Notes: a model not told the origin generated them from the letters alone. Positions 1-8,299 are shown, numbered from the stretch's first letter. The stretch is DNA of 9,747 bases from CAIOZW01 sp049317725 (GCA_049317725.1 JBMOHS010000152.1:1-9747), one strand, 5' to 3'. A program made the numbers and translations.

Positions 1-3000
1 GGACGGTGTGGCGTAGCTCAGGGTCTTTGTCTTTGTCGACACGCCAGAAGCCTTTTGGATCATTGTATTCTGGTCGCCCTCGTGCCCAGTCACAGTCTCG
101 TAACAAGAAATTGATGTCTGGCCCAGTAAGATCTCGTTCTCTTGCCGAGTACACATCTAAAAGACTCCGATTAAGTAACCGGCACGCATCAGTAAGCGAC
201 CAGTTCTGTCTCCAAGAACCGGACGCATCTTCTGTGAAAAAGTAGTCTAGCCACTGCGGTGCGAATAACGGCGATGGCATTGAAAGACCTATTATTTCTG
301 ACCACCCAGCTGCAACTACAGACTTCGCTGGGAGCGCCACTTCCTCAATAACAAAGAAGTTAAGGTTAATGCCGGTAAGTCTTAGCCGGACGATGTAATC
401 AAATGTAAATGTTGCCATTCGTGACACCAATCCAAGTGAAGTCTTGGCTGGTCCCTGTGGCTTGATAGTAGCAACAGAGTTTCCACAAGGGAGGTCAGGG
501 AGAAGCGCACAATAAAGACTGCGTTGATTTGTTGCCGAACCAATCGCGAGAAAACCAAGTTTCAAACCTTTTGTCACACTAGACTGTGTGTAGTCGCTAT
601 GACGCATTAAGTACTGAGGAATTATGACTTTATGGTCTGCTGAAATCTCTGGCCACTTCGCCGAACGTCCCTTCCCACTCTCCCAGCCCTTCTGGCTGAA
701 ATCAAAGAGGTCAACCATCCGCCCCTCGTACAACGGCAGAGCCACATCCTCCACTCGCTCCTCCCGAATCCAAGCATCCGCCTCCCGTGAAAGCAGAATC
801 CCCGCCGGGATATCCGCGCGCGGAATCGGCAGCGTGTCATAAGGCGGCTGAGCGCACCGCAGGCGCGAGCCGGTACGCGCAACATCCCCAGGCTTGAGCA
901 GGTGGCCGTGGACGAAGCACGCCTCGGCCGTGCGGCGCTCCGGGCCGGCAGTCGTATCGAAGAGCCATTCTTCCAACTCCACGCCTGGCGGAGCCACGCG
1001 CGCCGGGTCGATCCCCAGCTCGACCCAGAGCTCGGCAATCGGTCGCCAGTCACCCTTCAGCCAGCGGCTGTACTCGTCGGGCCGGTAGCCCTGCTCCTCC
1101 CACTTCGTGCGTGGCGGGAAGAGCTTCGAGTCGTTGGTCATGTGGAACTCAGTCGCGTATTTGATGCCCCAGCCATCGGGGCTGTCGTCGCCGAGCAGCA
1201 CGGAGTTGGCATAGATCTTTTCGAGGATCTCAAGGTCTCGCTGGGACTGAATCTCGAGGATGGCCTGCGAACGCGGGCTGAACTGGTCAACCTGCGCGCG
1301 AGTGTAGGGGGTCGCCAGCTCCTCCGCCCGCTCCCAGTCTTCGATCTTGCGCCGCATGAAGGCCGTGCGGATCGCCTCGGTCCTTCCCCCCTTGGTAATA
1401 ATGATCGGATTGAACTTGAAACGGCTATCGATCTCAAACATCTTATCCCGGTTCTCAAAGCCGAAGAGCCATTCCCACTGGCAGCGATCGAGGAAGAGCC
1501 GCCGCAGGGCGCCGGTACCGTGATCGGAGTAGAGGCCGGATGGAACGATGAAACCAAGACGCCCACCAGACCTGAGCAGCGCGTGCGCGGCTTCCAGAAA
1601 AGCCTTGTAGAGATTGATGTCGGCCGAGCCCTGATGACGGAACGGATGAGCAGCATCGGCATAGCCTGCGGTCATCCCCCGCAGCTCGCGCCAGTGCGTG
1701 TGGAGCGCGTCGTTCTGCCTGCCCCGCGCAATCATGTATCGGTCGTTGCCTTCCGCGGAATCCGGATCACCATAAGCATTCGCCGCATACTTCATGAAGT
1801 TCGACTGGGCACGGAAGTCGGCATTGTAGTCAAGCCATTGTCGTTCGACCGCAGCGTCACTGAAGCAGCCAGTCTGCGTCTGCAGGGCATCCTGCTTGCC
1901 ATAGGTCCGATAGAGCGGGTCGAGGTTACTGAAGAACTCCTTCGAGTTGGGCTTGGCGATGTCCCACGGTGGGTTGCCGAGAATGGCATCGAACCCCGAC
2001 CCCGCCGCACGAAAGACGTCTGGGAACTCGAGCTCCCAGTGGAAGAAGCGCAGTCGCGCAGCAATGCGGGCCGCCTCTGCCAGGGTCTCGGTTGATGGGG
2101 TGGCGAGCGTGCTGGGCAATGGGGCGTGCTCAATCGCCTCGGCCGGCCAGAACCAGCAGGCGCACCAGAGGTCCATGGCCGTCTTCAGCCCCTGCCAGGC
2201 GGGAGAGGCCAACAGTTCTTCTCGATACAGGCGGGCACGCTCTGCCGACTCATGCACCGGCAGATCGTGCAGTCGCGTCAGGACCGAAAGCGCGTCGATG
2301 TGGACATGAGAGGCTTCCTGGGCCCGCGTCTGGAAGTTGAGCGGCAGCTGGCCGGTGAGGAGTTCCAAAAGATCGCGTTTCAGCTCACCCGTGGCAAACT
2401 CGCGCAGCACCTTGCCACGGGCCTCTTTCCCGAAGTGGACGCCATTCGAGTGCCCCTTGTCGCCGCCCTCGCGGTTCTTCCATGCCATGACGGGATAGTG
2501 GAGGAACTGATCGAACCAGGCACCGACGAGGCCATTGCCACACTTGACCTTGTGGTCAAGGAAGGAGAACGGCAGCCTGCGGTCCATGGTCTCGATCCAG
2601 AGGGAGAGGCGGCAGAGCTCGACCGCCAGTGGATCAAGGTCGACACCGTAGATGCAACGCTCGACGACGTGCCGCTTGAGGACGGCCTTGAGGCGTGACT
2701 CGAAGGTTGGGTCATCGGGAGGGCAGGGCACCATCTCCTGCCCGAGCGTCGCGACCGCGTCGGCACCGGCCGCGCGCGGCCCGAGCAGGCTGACGACCGA
2801 GCCGTCAACATTCTCAGCGACACGGCCGTGGTGATGGACCGCAGCGTAGAGGGCCTCGGTCAGGTAGCGCAGCGAGGCGACCGGGAAGGTGCCCGAGCCA
2901 CAGGCAGGGTCGCAAGTCTTGATTGCGAGGATCTCCTCGGGGAGACGTGGCCGCCAGTCGCGGGCTGGGGCCTCGGGGTCGGGGGTACCGTCCGGTTTCG

Positions 3001-4864
3001 TCGGTGGGTTGTACGCCAGCGGGCGCAGCGTCCGCTGGACCGTGGGGACGGCCAGACCGGGCCGGGTGTAGAAGGTACCCGCGCCCTTGCGTGTCCCGCC
3101 CCAGCGGACAAGGAACCACTCGCCGGGCAGCACCACCCGGAGAACGAGCTGGCGGGCCTTGCGCGAGACGGCCTCGTCATAGGCGCGGCGCTTGTCCGGG
3201 GTGATCGTCCCTCGTGGCTTCGGTGTCAGCTTGCCGGCTACGACGGCCCGCCGCGCCCATTGCTCGGCACGTGTGCGGGTGAGGTGGCGATGGTCGCTGG
3301 CAGCGCCGGCGTCCGCTTCGTCGGGAAGGTCGTCCAAGGCATCCGCCTCGTCAGCCCCCTCGTCGGTCTCAGCGCTTTCGGTCTCGTCGGCCGCCTCGTC
3401 CGTCGCCTCCTCATCCTCGTCTTCGTCGTCATCCCCCTTCTTGCTCGTGTCCTTCATCTTCTCGAGCAGGGCGGCGAGGGTCTTGTCGTCCATCTCCTCA
3501 AGGCGCGAAAGCGGCAGTGCGGGGTGGTTGCCAACGGCGAGAAAGATCACCGGATCGCCGGCCGGTGCGGTCCGCAGCTCGAAGTCGAGGAGGCCCTCAT
3601 AAAGGATTCCGATGTACTCGCTGGAGAGGTCGGAGAAGTCGACCGGCATTGTCACCCAAGTGTTCTGACGGCCCTGTCGGAGACGAACCCGGGTGCGGCT
3701 GATCTTCTCGAGCAGGCGGTGGACCTCACGATCGGAGAAGATCTCGTGGCTGGTATCGAACGTCGCCGTCTCGAAGACGTGGAGGGCCCGGGCCAGACCA
3801 TCACGGTCATCCCCCAAGGCGGGGGCGAAAAGCTCTCCCCCATAGGTGGGAACCAGCAGCTTCTCGTGATGGCTGCCCTGATGGACCAAGCGAAAAAGCG
3901 CCAGCAAGCGGGGCCACGCGCAGTGCGAGCGGGCGAGGCGGTTGCCGCCACGGGCAGCGGCCTTCTCGAGCTCTTCGAGCAGGCCACCGATCCCATAGGC
4001 ACCGTGGTAGAGTGCATTGTCACGGGGCAGCAGATCGCGCGACTCGGCGAAGAGCACGACCACCAGGCGCATGACGACCCGCACGGCAGCGCGATAGATC
4101 TCGGCGGGATCAACATCGGCGCAGTGCTCCCGCAGCGCCTCGCCGTGGGCCTGCACCAGCAGCTCGACCGCCTCGCGCACGCGCTCGCCAAGCGCGCCCG
4201 AGAGTTCGGCCTGCCCCTTCCGGCTGTCGAGCACGGCGGCGAGTAGCGGAGCCGTCTGCCCGTCCGCCGCGGGCGTCAAGGCCTGAGGGGAGAGCAGCGT
4301 GCGCAGGGCCTCGACCTGCGGCGAGAGCTCGCCCTCCTCGAACCAGAGGTCGACGTCCCACTCGCAGAAGGCTGCAAAATCGAGACCAGCAAAGACGAGA
4401 CGCCACTGCCGGCCGTTGGTGACCAGCCCCAGCCGCTCGTTGCCAGCCCGCAACCATTGCACGACTTGGCTCGCCGTCCGGCGACCACGGCCGATCCCAA
4501 CCTGCTTCTCACTGTCAAGGAAGACCGGGAGGATGGCCCCGTGCGGGCCCTGCCAGAGGTGGCGTGGCTTGACGGTCTCTCCGGTGGGCGTCCGGCGGCT
4601 CCATTCTGTCCCGACACCCGGGCCGCGCCGCCACGTGCCACTGCCCGCCACAAAACCACAGACGCGCTCCAGGACGAAGGTGACGAAACCAGATGTGTCG
4701 GTCTCTCCGGCCAGCAGCGCCGACGCCTGACGGCGCAGTTCCTCGGCGTGATAAGGGGCGAGCGCGGGCGGGGCGAGTCGCGCCACTCCCTGCAATCGCG
4801 GCGCATCGAGCAGCAGGCCGTCGTGGCGCAAACGATCCCAGCCAGGGAAAGAGGTTGCATTCAT
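1..4864 (-). CDS. drmMI: Eco57I/PglX-type adenine-specific DNA methyltransferase, probable DISARM class 1 DrmMI (C-terminus beyond window)
   Basis: Predicted to transfer a methyl group from S-adenosylmethionine to adenine N6 in host DNA, marking it as self. All 1621 visible codons were checked and contain no stop. Seen: an N-terminal module (about 1-200) with the T149-N-G-R-Q-W154 signature common in restriction-type N-terminal domains; an acidic linker (478-517, nearly all D/E/A/T); motif X-like RKGAGTFYT (592-600); SAM-binding motif I DPACGSGTF (652-660); catalytic motif IV NPPW (964-967); GFIVPSG (1104-1110), as in Eco57I-family enzymes; then a target-recognition region starting near LYEGRMVDLFD (Y1379) and including INLNFF (1499-1504). 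The ATG at 4864-4862 overlaps the helicase stop as ATGA, indicating translational coupling. The final 200 or so codons are less GC-rich than the rest. The methyltransferase call is firm. The DrmMI name depends on the helicase neighbour; a type IIG or BREX PglX-like enzyme is the alternative. Confidence 0.9.
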   Translation of the reverse strand, partial: MNATSFPGWDRLRHDGLLLDAPRLQGVARLAPPALAPYHAEELRRQASALLAGETDTSGFVTFVLERVCGFVAGSGTWRRGPGVGTEWSRRTPTGETVKPRHLWQGPHGAILPVFLDSEKQVGIGRGRRTASQVVQWLRAGNERLGLVTNGRQWRLVFAGLDFAAFCEWDVDLWFEEGELSPQVEALRTLLSPQALTPAADGQTAPLLAAVLDSRKGQAELSGALGERVREAVELLVQAHGEALREHCADVDPAEIYRAAVRVVMRLVVVLFAESRDLLPRDNALYHGAYGIGGLLEELEKAAARGGNRLARSHCAWPRLLALFRLVHQGSHHEKLLVPTYGGELFAPALGDDRDGLARALHVFETATFDTSHEIFSDREVHRLLEKISRTRVRLRQGRQNTWVTMPVDFSDLSSEYIGILYEGLLDFELRTAPAGDPVIFLAVGNHPALPLSRLEEMDDKTLAALLEKMKDTSKKGDDDEDEDEEATDEAADETESAETDEGADEADALDDLPDEADAGAASDHRHLTRTRAEQWARRAVVAGKLTPKPRGTITPDKRRAYDEAVSRKARQLVLRVVLPGEWFLVRWGGTRKGAGTFYTRPGLAVPTVQRTLRPLAYNPPTKPDGTPDPEAPARDWRPRLPEEILAIKTCDPACGSGTFPVASLRYLTEALYAAVHHHGRVAENVDGSVVSLLGPRAAGADAVATLGQEMVPCPPDDPTFESRLKAVLKRHVVERCIYGVDLDPLAVELCRLSLWIETMDRRLPFSFLDHKVKCGNGLVGAWFDQFLHYPVMAWKNREGGDKGHSNGVHFGKEARGKVLREFATGELKRDLLELLTGQLPLNFQTRAQEASHVHIDALSVLTRLHDLPVHESAERARLYREELLASPAWQGLKTAMDLWCACWFWPAEAIEHAPLPSTLATPSTETLAEAARIAARLRFFHWELEFPDVFRAAGSGFDAILGNPPWDIAKPNSKEFFSNLDPLYRTYGKQDALQTQTGCFSDAAVERQWLDYNADFRAQSNFMKYAANAYGDPDSAEGNDRYMIARGRQNDALHTHWRELRGMTAGYADAAHPFRHQGSADINLYKAFLEAAHALLRSGGRLGFIVPSGLYSDHGTGALRRLFLDRCQWEWLFGFENRDKMFEIDSRFKFNPIIITKGGRTEAIRTAFMRRKIEDWERAEELATPYTRAQVDQFSPRSQAILEIQSQRDLEILEKIYANSVLLGDDSPDGWGIKYATEFHMTNDSKLFPPRTKWEEQGYRPDEYSRWLKGDWRPIAELWVELGIDPARVAPPGVELEEWLFDTTAGPERRTAEACFVHGHLLKPGDVARTGSRLRCAQPPYDTLPIPRADIPAGILLSREADAWIREERVEDVALPLYEGRMVDLFDFSQKGWESGKGRSAKWPEISADHKVIIPQYLMRHSDYTQSSVTKGLKLGFLAIGSATNQRSLYCALLPDLPCGNSVATIKPQGPAKTSLGLVSRMATFTFDYIVRLRLTGINLNFFVIEEVALPAKSVVAAGWSEIIGLSMPSPLFAPQWLDYFFTEDASGSWRQNWSLTDACRLLNRSLLDVYSARERDLTGPDINFLLRDCDWARGRPEYNDPKGFWRVDKDKDPELRHTV
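4861..4864 (-). promoter_or_regulatory. ATGA stop-start overlap coupling helicase and methyltransferase
   Basis: The helicase TGA (4863-4861) and the methyltransferase ATG (4864-4862) share four bases, ATGA. Such overlaps normally mean co-transcription and termination-reinitiation coupling, giving a fixed ratio of the two proteins. No alternative start with a better ribosome binding site was seen nearby, and the protein reads sensibly from this ATG (MNATSFPGWDRLRHDG). Confidence 0.85.
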
Positions 4865-7800
4865 TGGGCACCTCCCGGCAGACGGACTTCGATCGAGACC
4901 GGAAAGACTTGGGCCGGACCGGACATCGCGTGACGTTTCGGCAGCAGAAACCGGAGCACCCGCTCCCGTTCGCGCTCCAACTGGTCACGGACTTCGGTGT
5001 AATGTCTGGTGCGGCGCTCGATCTCAGCTTGCTTCTCCTCAATCGAGCGGTCGATCTCGTCGAGTCGCTGCTCCACGTCAAAAAGCCTGCCCTGCATCCG
5101 TTCCACTTTGAGCTCACCGATCTCGCGTTCAAGTTTGGCGAGGGTGTTCTCGCTGATCAGCTTGGAGATCTCGCCTTGGCGACTGCGGTAACGTTGCTCC
5201 TCGTCAATTCGTGCCGCCCGGCCCGTCTCGGAAAGCTGTTCTTGCAAGGCCTTCGTCAAGGTTGCGGCGTGACTGGTGATCTGGGCCTTCAGCTCCGGCT
5301 CAACGTCATCGATGATGGCACGGGCGGCATCGTGGTCCGCTCGGTCATTCGTCGGCTGCGCGCCGCGCAGCTGGAGGGCACTCGCATGCGGCAGCGGTGC
5401 GCCGAGCCGGCCGTGCGAGACTGGCATGACGAGGGTCCGGATCCAGTGGTGGAAGGTTTCGCGCAGGTCATTGACGGCTAACTCTTCCAGATTGAGGAGC
5501 ACCCAGGCGTCGGTGCCGGCGGGTAGCGCCGAGCGGCGGACTGTCCAGCGCGAGACATCCTCGCCCGTGCCGGGGAACCGGCGGCGGGTGAGAGTCGAAA
5601 TGGCAAGCTGCAGCAAGGGGTGCGACAGATGCGTCATCATCACGTCTGGGCGCGGCGAGAACACGAGCCGTTCGCCAATCGAATCGACAAACGGCGTGGC
5701 ATCGAAGGCGATGCGCGCGACCGGGCCGAGCACTCCCCCCTTCTGCGGACGGCGCAGCGACTCGTCCACCACCTCGCTCCAACCCGGCAGCGCCGGATTG
5801 ATGAGTTTGCAGGTCCTTGGCGCCTCTGTACAGTCAAGCTGTGGACGCCCACCACGGATCGCCATGGCGGATTCGAGGGTGTCGCGCAGGGACTTCGGAT
5901 CGAGGTCGATCTCGGCCGCCAGCGCCTTGAGTTGCGCGTCGGCATCGCTGCCCTCAGCACCGGTATCGATGGTGGCATCGGCGTCGATCTTCACCCGGCC
6001 AAGTGCCTGCTGCACCCGCCGGTCGAGGTCTGCCTCGACCGCTTGCACACTCTCTCCGGCAATCAGACGACGGTGCGCCGCCTCATCAAAGATCTCATTG
6101 GCCGAGCCCAGATCCTCCCGAATCTCATCTGCCTTGCGGATGACGTGCGCCAGAAAGGCGAGATCCTGATCCTGGTCGGTGACGAAGTGAAAGATCGTTA
6201 CATCACGCGGCTGGCCGTGGCGATCGATGCGACCATTGCGCTGCTCGATGCGCGAGGGGTTCCACGGACAGTCGAAGTGCAGCAGATAGCGGGCCGTCCG
6301 CTGCAGGTTGAGCCCCTCCGCTGCCGCATCTGTCGCCACCAGCACCCGTACCGGATGCGCCGGGTTGTTGAAACAGCTCCTCACCTCACTCCGCTCAACT
6401 TCGTCCATTCCTCCAAAGAGCGTCAGGACGCGCTCCTCCCCGAACTTTGCGGTCAGCCGTCGCACCAGGTAGTCGAGCGTCGTCTTGTACTCGGTAAAGA
6501 CCACCAGCCTTTCATCATCTCGCCACTGCCCGTTCTCCCGCAGCAGTCGATCGATCAACGCTTCGAGTGCGCCATAGCGGGAATCGGCCAGCGGATCGAC
6601 ATCCGTGAAGTCGATCGTCTCGCCACTCAGGCGCAGACCGGCAATGGCCGCATCGATTCCGGCAATCTCGGCGACGAGCGATGACGCAACCCCCTTCATC
6701 CAGGCACCGACTACGCTGGCGGCGGTCGCCACCCGGGACTGCGTCTCGCGGTCATCCCCTGTCTCGGCCTCGAGGTTGCGGCGGGCCGCCTGCACTTCGG
6801 ATTCGGCCGCGACCTGCTCTTCACTCAGCCCCTGCTTGCAACGCCGCCACGAATCGGCAAAGGCGACAGCGCAGGAGAGCAGTCGCTTGCCCAGAATCTC
6901 GACCGCAAAACTGCCCGTGCGTTGCCGTGCTCCACGCTCGCTCGCCATCCGTTGGTGAATCGCCTTGCGGAAGGCATCGAAGGCAGCACTCAGCGCGACC
7001 TCCTGCGGAGTCAGGCTCAGCACCAGCGCCTGCGGTGCCAGCCGGGTGCAGAACTTGGGCGGATTGGTCCGCGCATTGATCTCACGCTTGAGGCGTCGGA
7101 TCACGACCTGCTCAATGCGACCTCGCTCTGCCTGACTCAGTTGATCCGTCTGGCTGAACCGCACCGGGTCCAGTATCTCGAGCAGGCCGGAGAAGCAGCG
7201 CGTGTGCCCGTTGTGTGGCGTTGCACTCAAAAAGAGGCGGTGCTCGAACTGCGGGGCCAGCAGGCGCAGCATGCGACAAAGATCGCTCTCCTTGCCAAAG
7301 GCCGAGGGCATCAAATTGTGGCACTCGTCGACGATCAACAGGTCCCAGGGCAGATGCGGGGACTCTTCCGGTGTCCGACAGGCGGCGAGGAACTGCTCGA
7401 GCACATCCTCTTGTCGCAGGTAGTGGTACGACGCGATGATCCGGCTGAACGACCGCCACGGGTTCGCATCCATCCCCAGGCGGCGCCGCAGCGCGTGCGT
7501 CTCCTCCCGGTCGACCAGATCGAACGAGAGCGAGAACTTGTCCCACATCTCGTCGCGCCACTGCAGGCGCAAGGCCGCTGGGGTCAGCACCAGTACCCGC
7601 TGCACTCGCCGACGCAGCAGCAGCTCCGTCAGGATCAGCCCGGCCTCGATCGTCTTCCCCAGCCCGACATCGTCTGCCAGCAACAGACTGACCCGCGGCA
7701 TCCGCTGCGCTTTGAGCAGCGGCACCAACTGAAAATCGTCGACCTGCACCGCGCCGTGGAATGGACTGGCCAACGGCAACCGTCCAAGTGGACCAGCCCC

Positions 7801-8130
7801 ATCCGGATCGATGAACGGCGTCGCGGCCGACCAGCGTGTCGCCCGCAACAGCGCGTCGAAGTCTTCCACCGGCATCGGCTCACTGGTGGCAACGCTCGGC
7901 AAGGCTGTCGGCTCGAGCAAACGACCGGCGGGCTCGCGCTCCCAAATCAACTTCTCTTCACGAGGGAACTGGTCATCCTTGTACTCGATGCTGACCAGGT
8001 GAAGCCGCCCCTCCTGTCCGTCAAAGGGCTCCACTCCGACCGTCACCCCTCGACGATTTCGCACCGATGCAAACATCCCTACCCGCGGGACTTGGCCCGC
8101 AATTTCTGAAGAGATCGTTCTCAAGCTCAC
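4861..8130 (-). CDS. drmD: SNF2/RapA-like DEAD/H helicase, probable DISARM DrmD
   Basis: ATP-driven double-stranded DNA translocase of superfamily 2. Numbered from a GTG at 8130 (1089 aa). Seen: an N-terminal beta-rich segment (about 12-70, with PRVGMFASVRNRRGV); Walker A DDVGLGKT (153-160); motif Ia LTPAALRLQW (182-191); Walker B DECH (268-271); motif III SATPHNG (302-308); a long inter-lobe insert (about 390-520) partly helical and charged; second-lobe FTEYKTTLDYL (545-555), ATDAAAEGLNLQ (599-610) and arginine-finger motif QRNGRIDRHGQ (630-640); and a C-terminal predicted coiled coil (about 975-1065). All core helicase motifs look intact. The segment QMPRV/ADDVGLGKTIEAG, here RMPRVSLLLADDVGLGKT, is the pattern I recall for DrmD. 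Start choice: GTG at 8130 has GAGG at 8140-8137 with a 6-nt spacer. The longer option, TTG at 8157 (1098 aa), has no clear Shine-Dalgarno, and an in-frame stop lies at 8220-8218. It is the first gene of the pair, overlapping the methyltransferase by 4 bases. Confidence 0.9.
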   Translation of the reverse strand: MSLRTISSEIAGQVPRVGMFASVRNRRGVTVGVEPFDGQEGRLHLVSIEYKDDQFPREEKLIWEREPAGRLLEPTALPSVATSEPMPVEDFDALLRATRWSAATPFIDPDGAGPLGRLPLASPFHGAVQVDDFQLVPLLKAQRMPRVSLLLADDVGLGKTIEAGLILTELLLRRRVQRVLVLTPAALRLQWRDEMWDKFSLSFDLVDREETHALRRRLGMDANPWRSFSRIIASYHYLRQEDVLEQFLAACRTPEESPHLPWDLLIVDECHNLMPSAFGKESDLCRMLRLLAPQFEHRLFLSATPHNGHTRCFSGLLEILDPVRFSQTDQLSQAERGRIEQVVIRRLKREINARTNPPKFCTRLAPQALVLSLTPQEVALSAAFDAFRKAIHQRMASERGARQRTGSFAVEILGKRLLSCAVAFADSWRRCKQGLSEEQVAAESEVQAARRNLEAETGDDRETQSRVATAASVVGAWMKGVASSLVAEIAGIDAAIAGLRLSGETIDFTDVDPLADSRYGALEALIDRLLRENGQWRDDERLVVFTEYKTTLDYLVRRLTAKFGEERVLTLFGGMDEVERSEVRSCFNNPAHPVRVLVATDAAAEGLNLQRTARYLLHFDCPWNPSRIEQRNGRIDRHGQPRDVTIFHFVTDQDQDLAFLAHVIRKADEIREDLGSANEIFDEAAHRRLIAGESVQAVEADLDRRVQQALGRVKIDADATIDTGAEGSDADAQLKALAAEIDLDPKSLRDTLESAMAIRGGRPQLDCTEAPRTCKLINPALPGWSEVVDESLRRPQKGGVLGPVARIAFDATPFVDSIGERLVFSPRPDVMMTHLSHPLLQLAISTLTRRRFPGTGEDVSRWTVRRSALPAGTDAWVLLNLEELAVNDLRETFHHWIRTLVMPVSHGRLGAPLPHASALQLRGAQPTNDRADHDAARAIIDDVEPELKAQITSHAATLTKALQEQLSETGRAARIDEEQRYRSRQGEISKLISENTLAKLEREIGELKVERMQGRLFDVEQRLDEIDRSIEEKQAEIERRTRHYTEVRDQLERERERVLRFLLPKRHAMSGPAQVFPVSIEVRLPGGAQ

Positions 8131-8136
8131 TCCAAT

Positions 8137-8140
8137 CCTC
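8137..8140 (-). promoter_or_regulatory. Ribosome binding site favouring the GTG start of the helicase
   Basis: On the minus strand GAGG is followed by ATTGGA and then GTG (8130-8128). This is the only Shine-Dalgarno-like sequence near either candidate start, which is why the GTG was preferred over TTG at 8157. It is a four-base match, so the support is moderate. Confidence 0.45.
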
Positions 8141-8255
8141 GGCTGAAATGTAGACAAATCGGCAGGTCCCGATGGTTGACCCTGCCCGGGCTGGGCGGGA
8201 CGGTGGTCGTCAAATTGTCAGGGCGAATCACGCGTGCGCCGCGCTGGCTCATCCT

Positions 8256-8299
8256 TTGTCAAAGGGAACGGGGGCTGTTGTCAAAGGGAACGGGGGCTG
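8256..8299. repeat. Perfect 22-bp tandem duplication, REP-like
   Basis: Two identical, directly abutting 22-base copies (8256-8277 and 8278-8299), each containing TTGTCAAAGGGAACGGGGG followed by CTG; the next base (T at 8300) would start a third copy. On the minus strand each copy reads as a C-rich ACAGCCCCCGTTCCC-type sequence. This resembles short dispersed extragenic elements I recall from GC-rich proteobacteria, sometimes near REP-associated (Y1) transposases; no such transposase is in the window. It lies about 125 bases upstream of the helicase start. Confidence 0.8.

Noticed and set aside
902..4246. Long plus-strand open frames opposite the methyltransferase (902-2095, 2126-2698 and 2828-4246)
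   Set aside because: The two longest (902 and 2828) are in exact codon register with the minus-strand gene, a known artefact of GC-rich codons lacking antisense stops. Their peptides show no recognisable domain, whereas the minus strand carries full methylase motifs.
4276..4860. Minus-strand 194-codon frame starting at 4860
   Set aside because: It is in a different frame from the ATGA-coupled methyltransferase and gives a serine/arginine-rich low-complexity peptide typical of an out-of-frame reading.
5620..8109. Long plus-strand open frames opposite the helicase (5620-6684, 6922-8109)
   Set aside because: Shadows of the helicase gene. The minus strand has every helicase motif in order, and the plus-strand peptides are rich in R, Q and H without domain patterns.
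8208..8213. Minus-strand TTGACG as a -35 box for the helicase operon
   Set aside because: The sequence 17 bases downstream is GC-rich (CCCGGG) with no -10-like hexamer.
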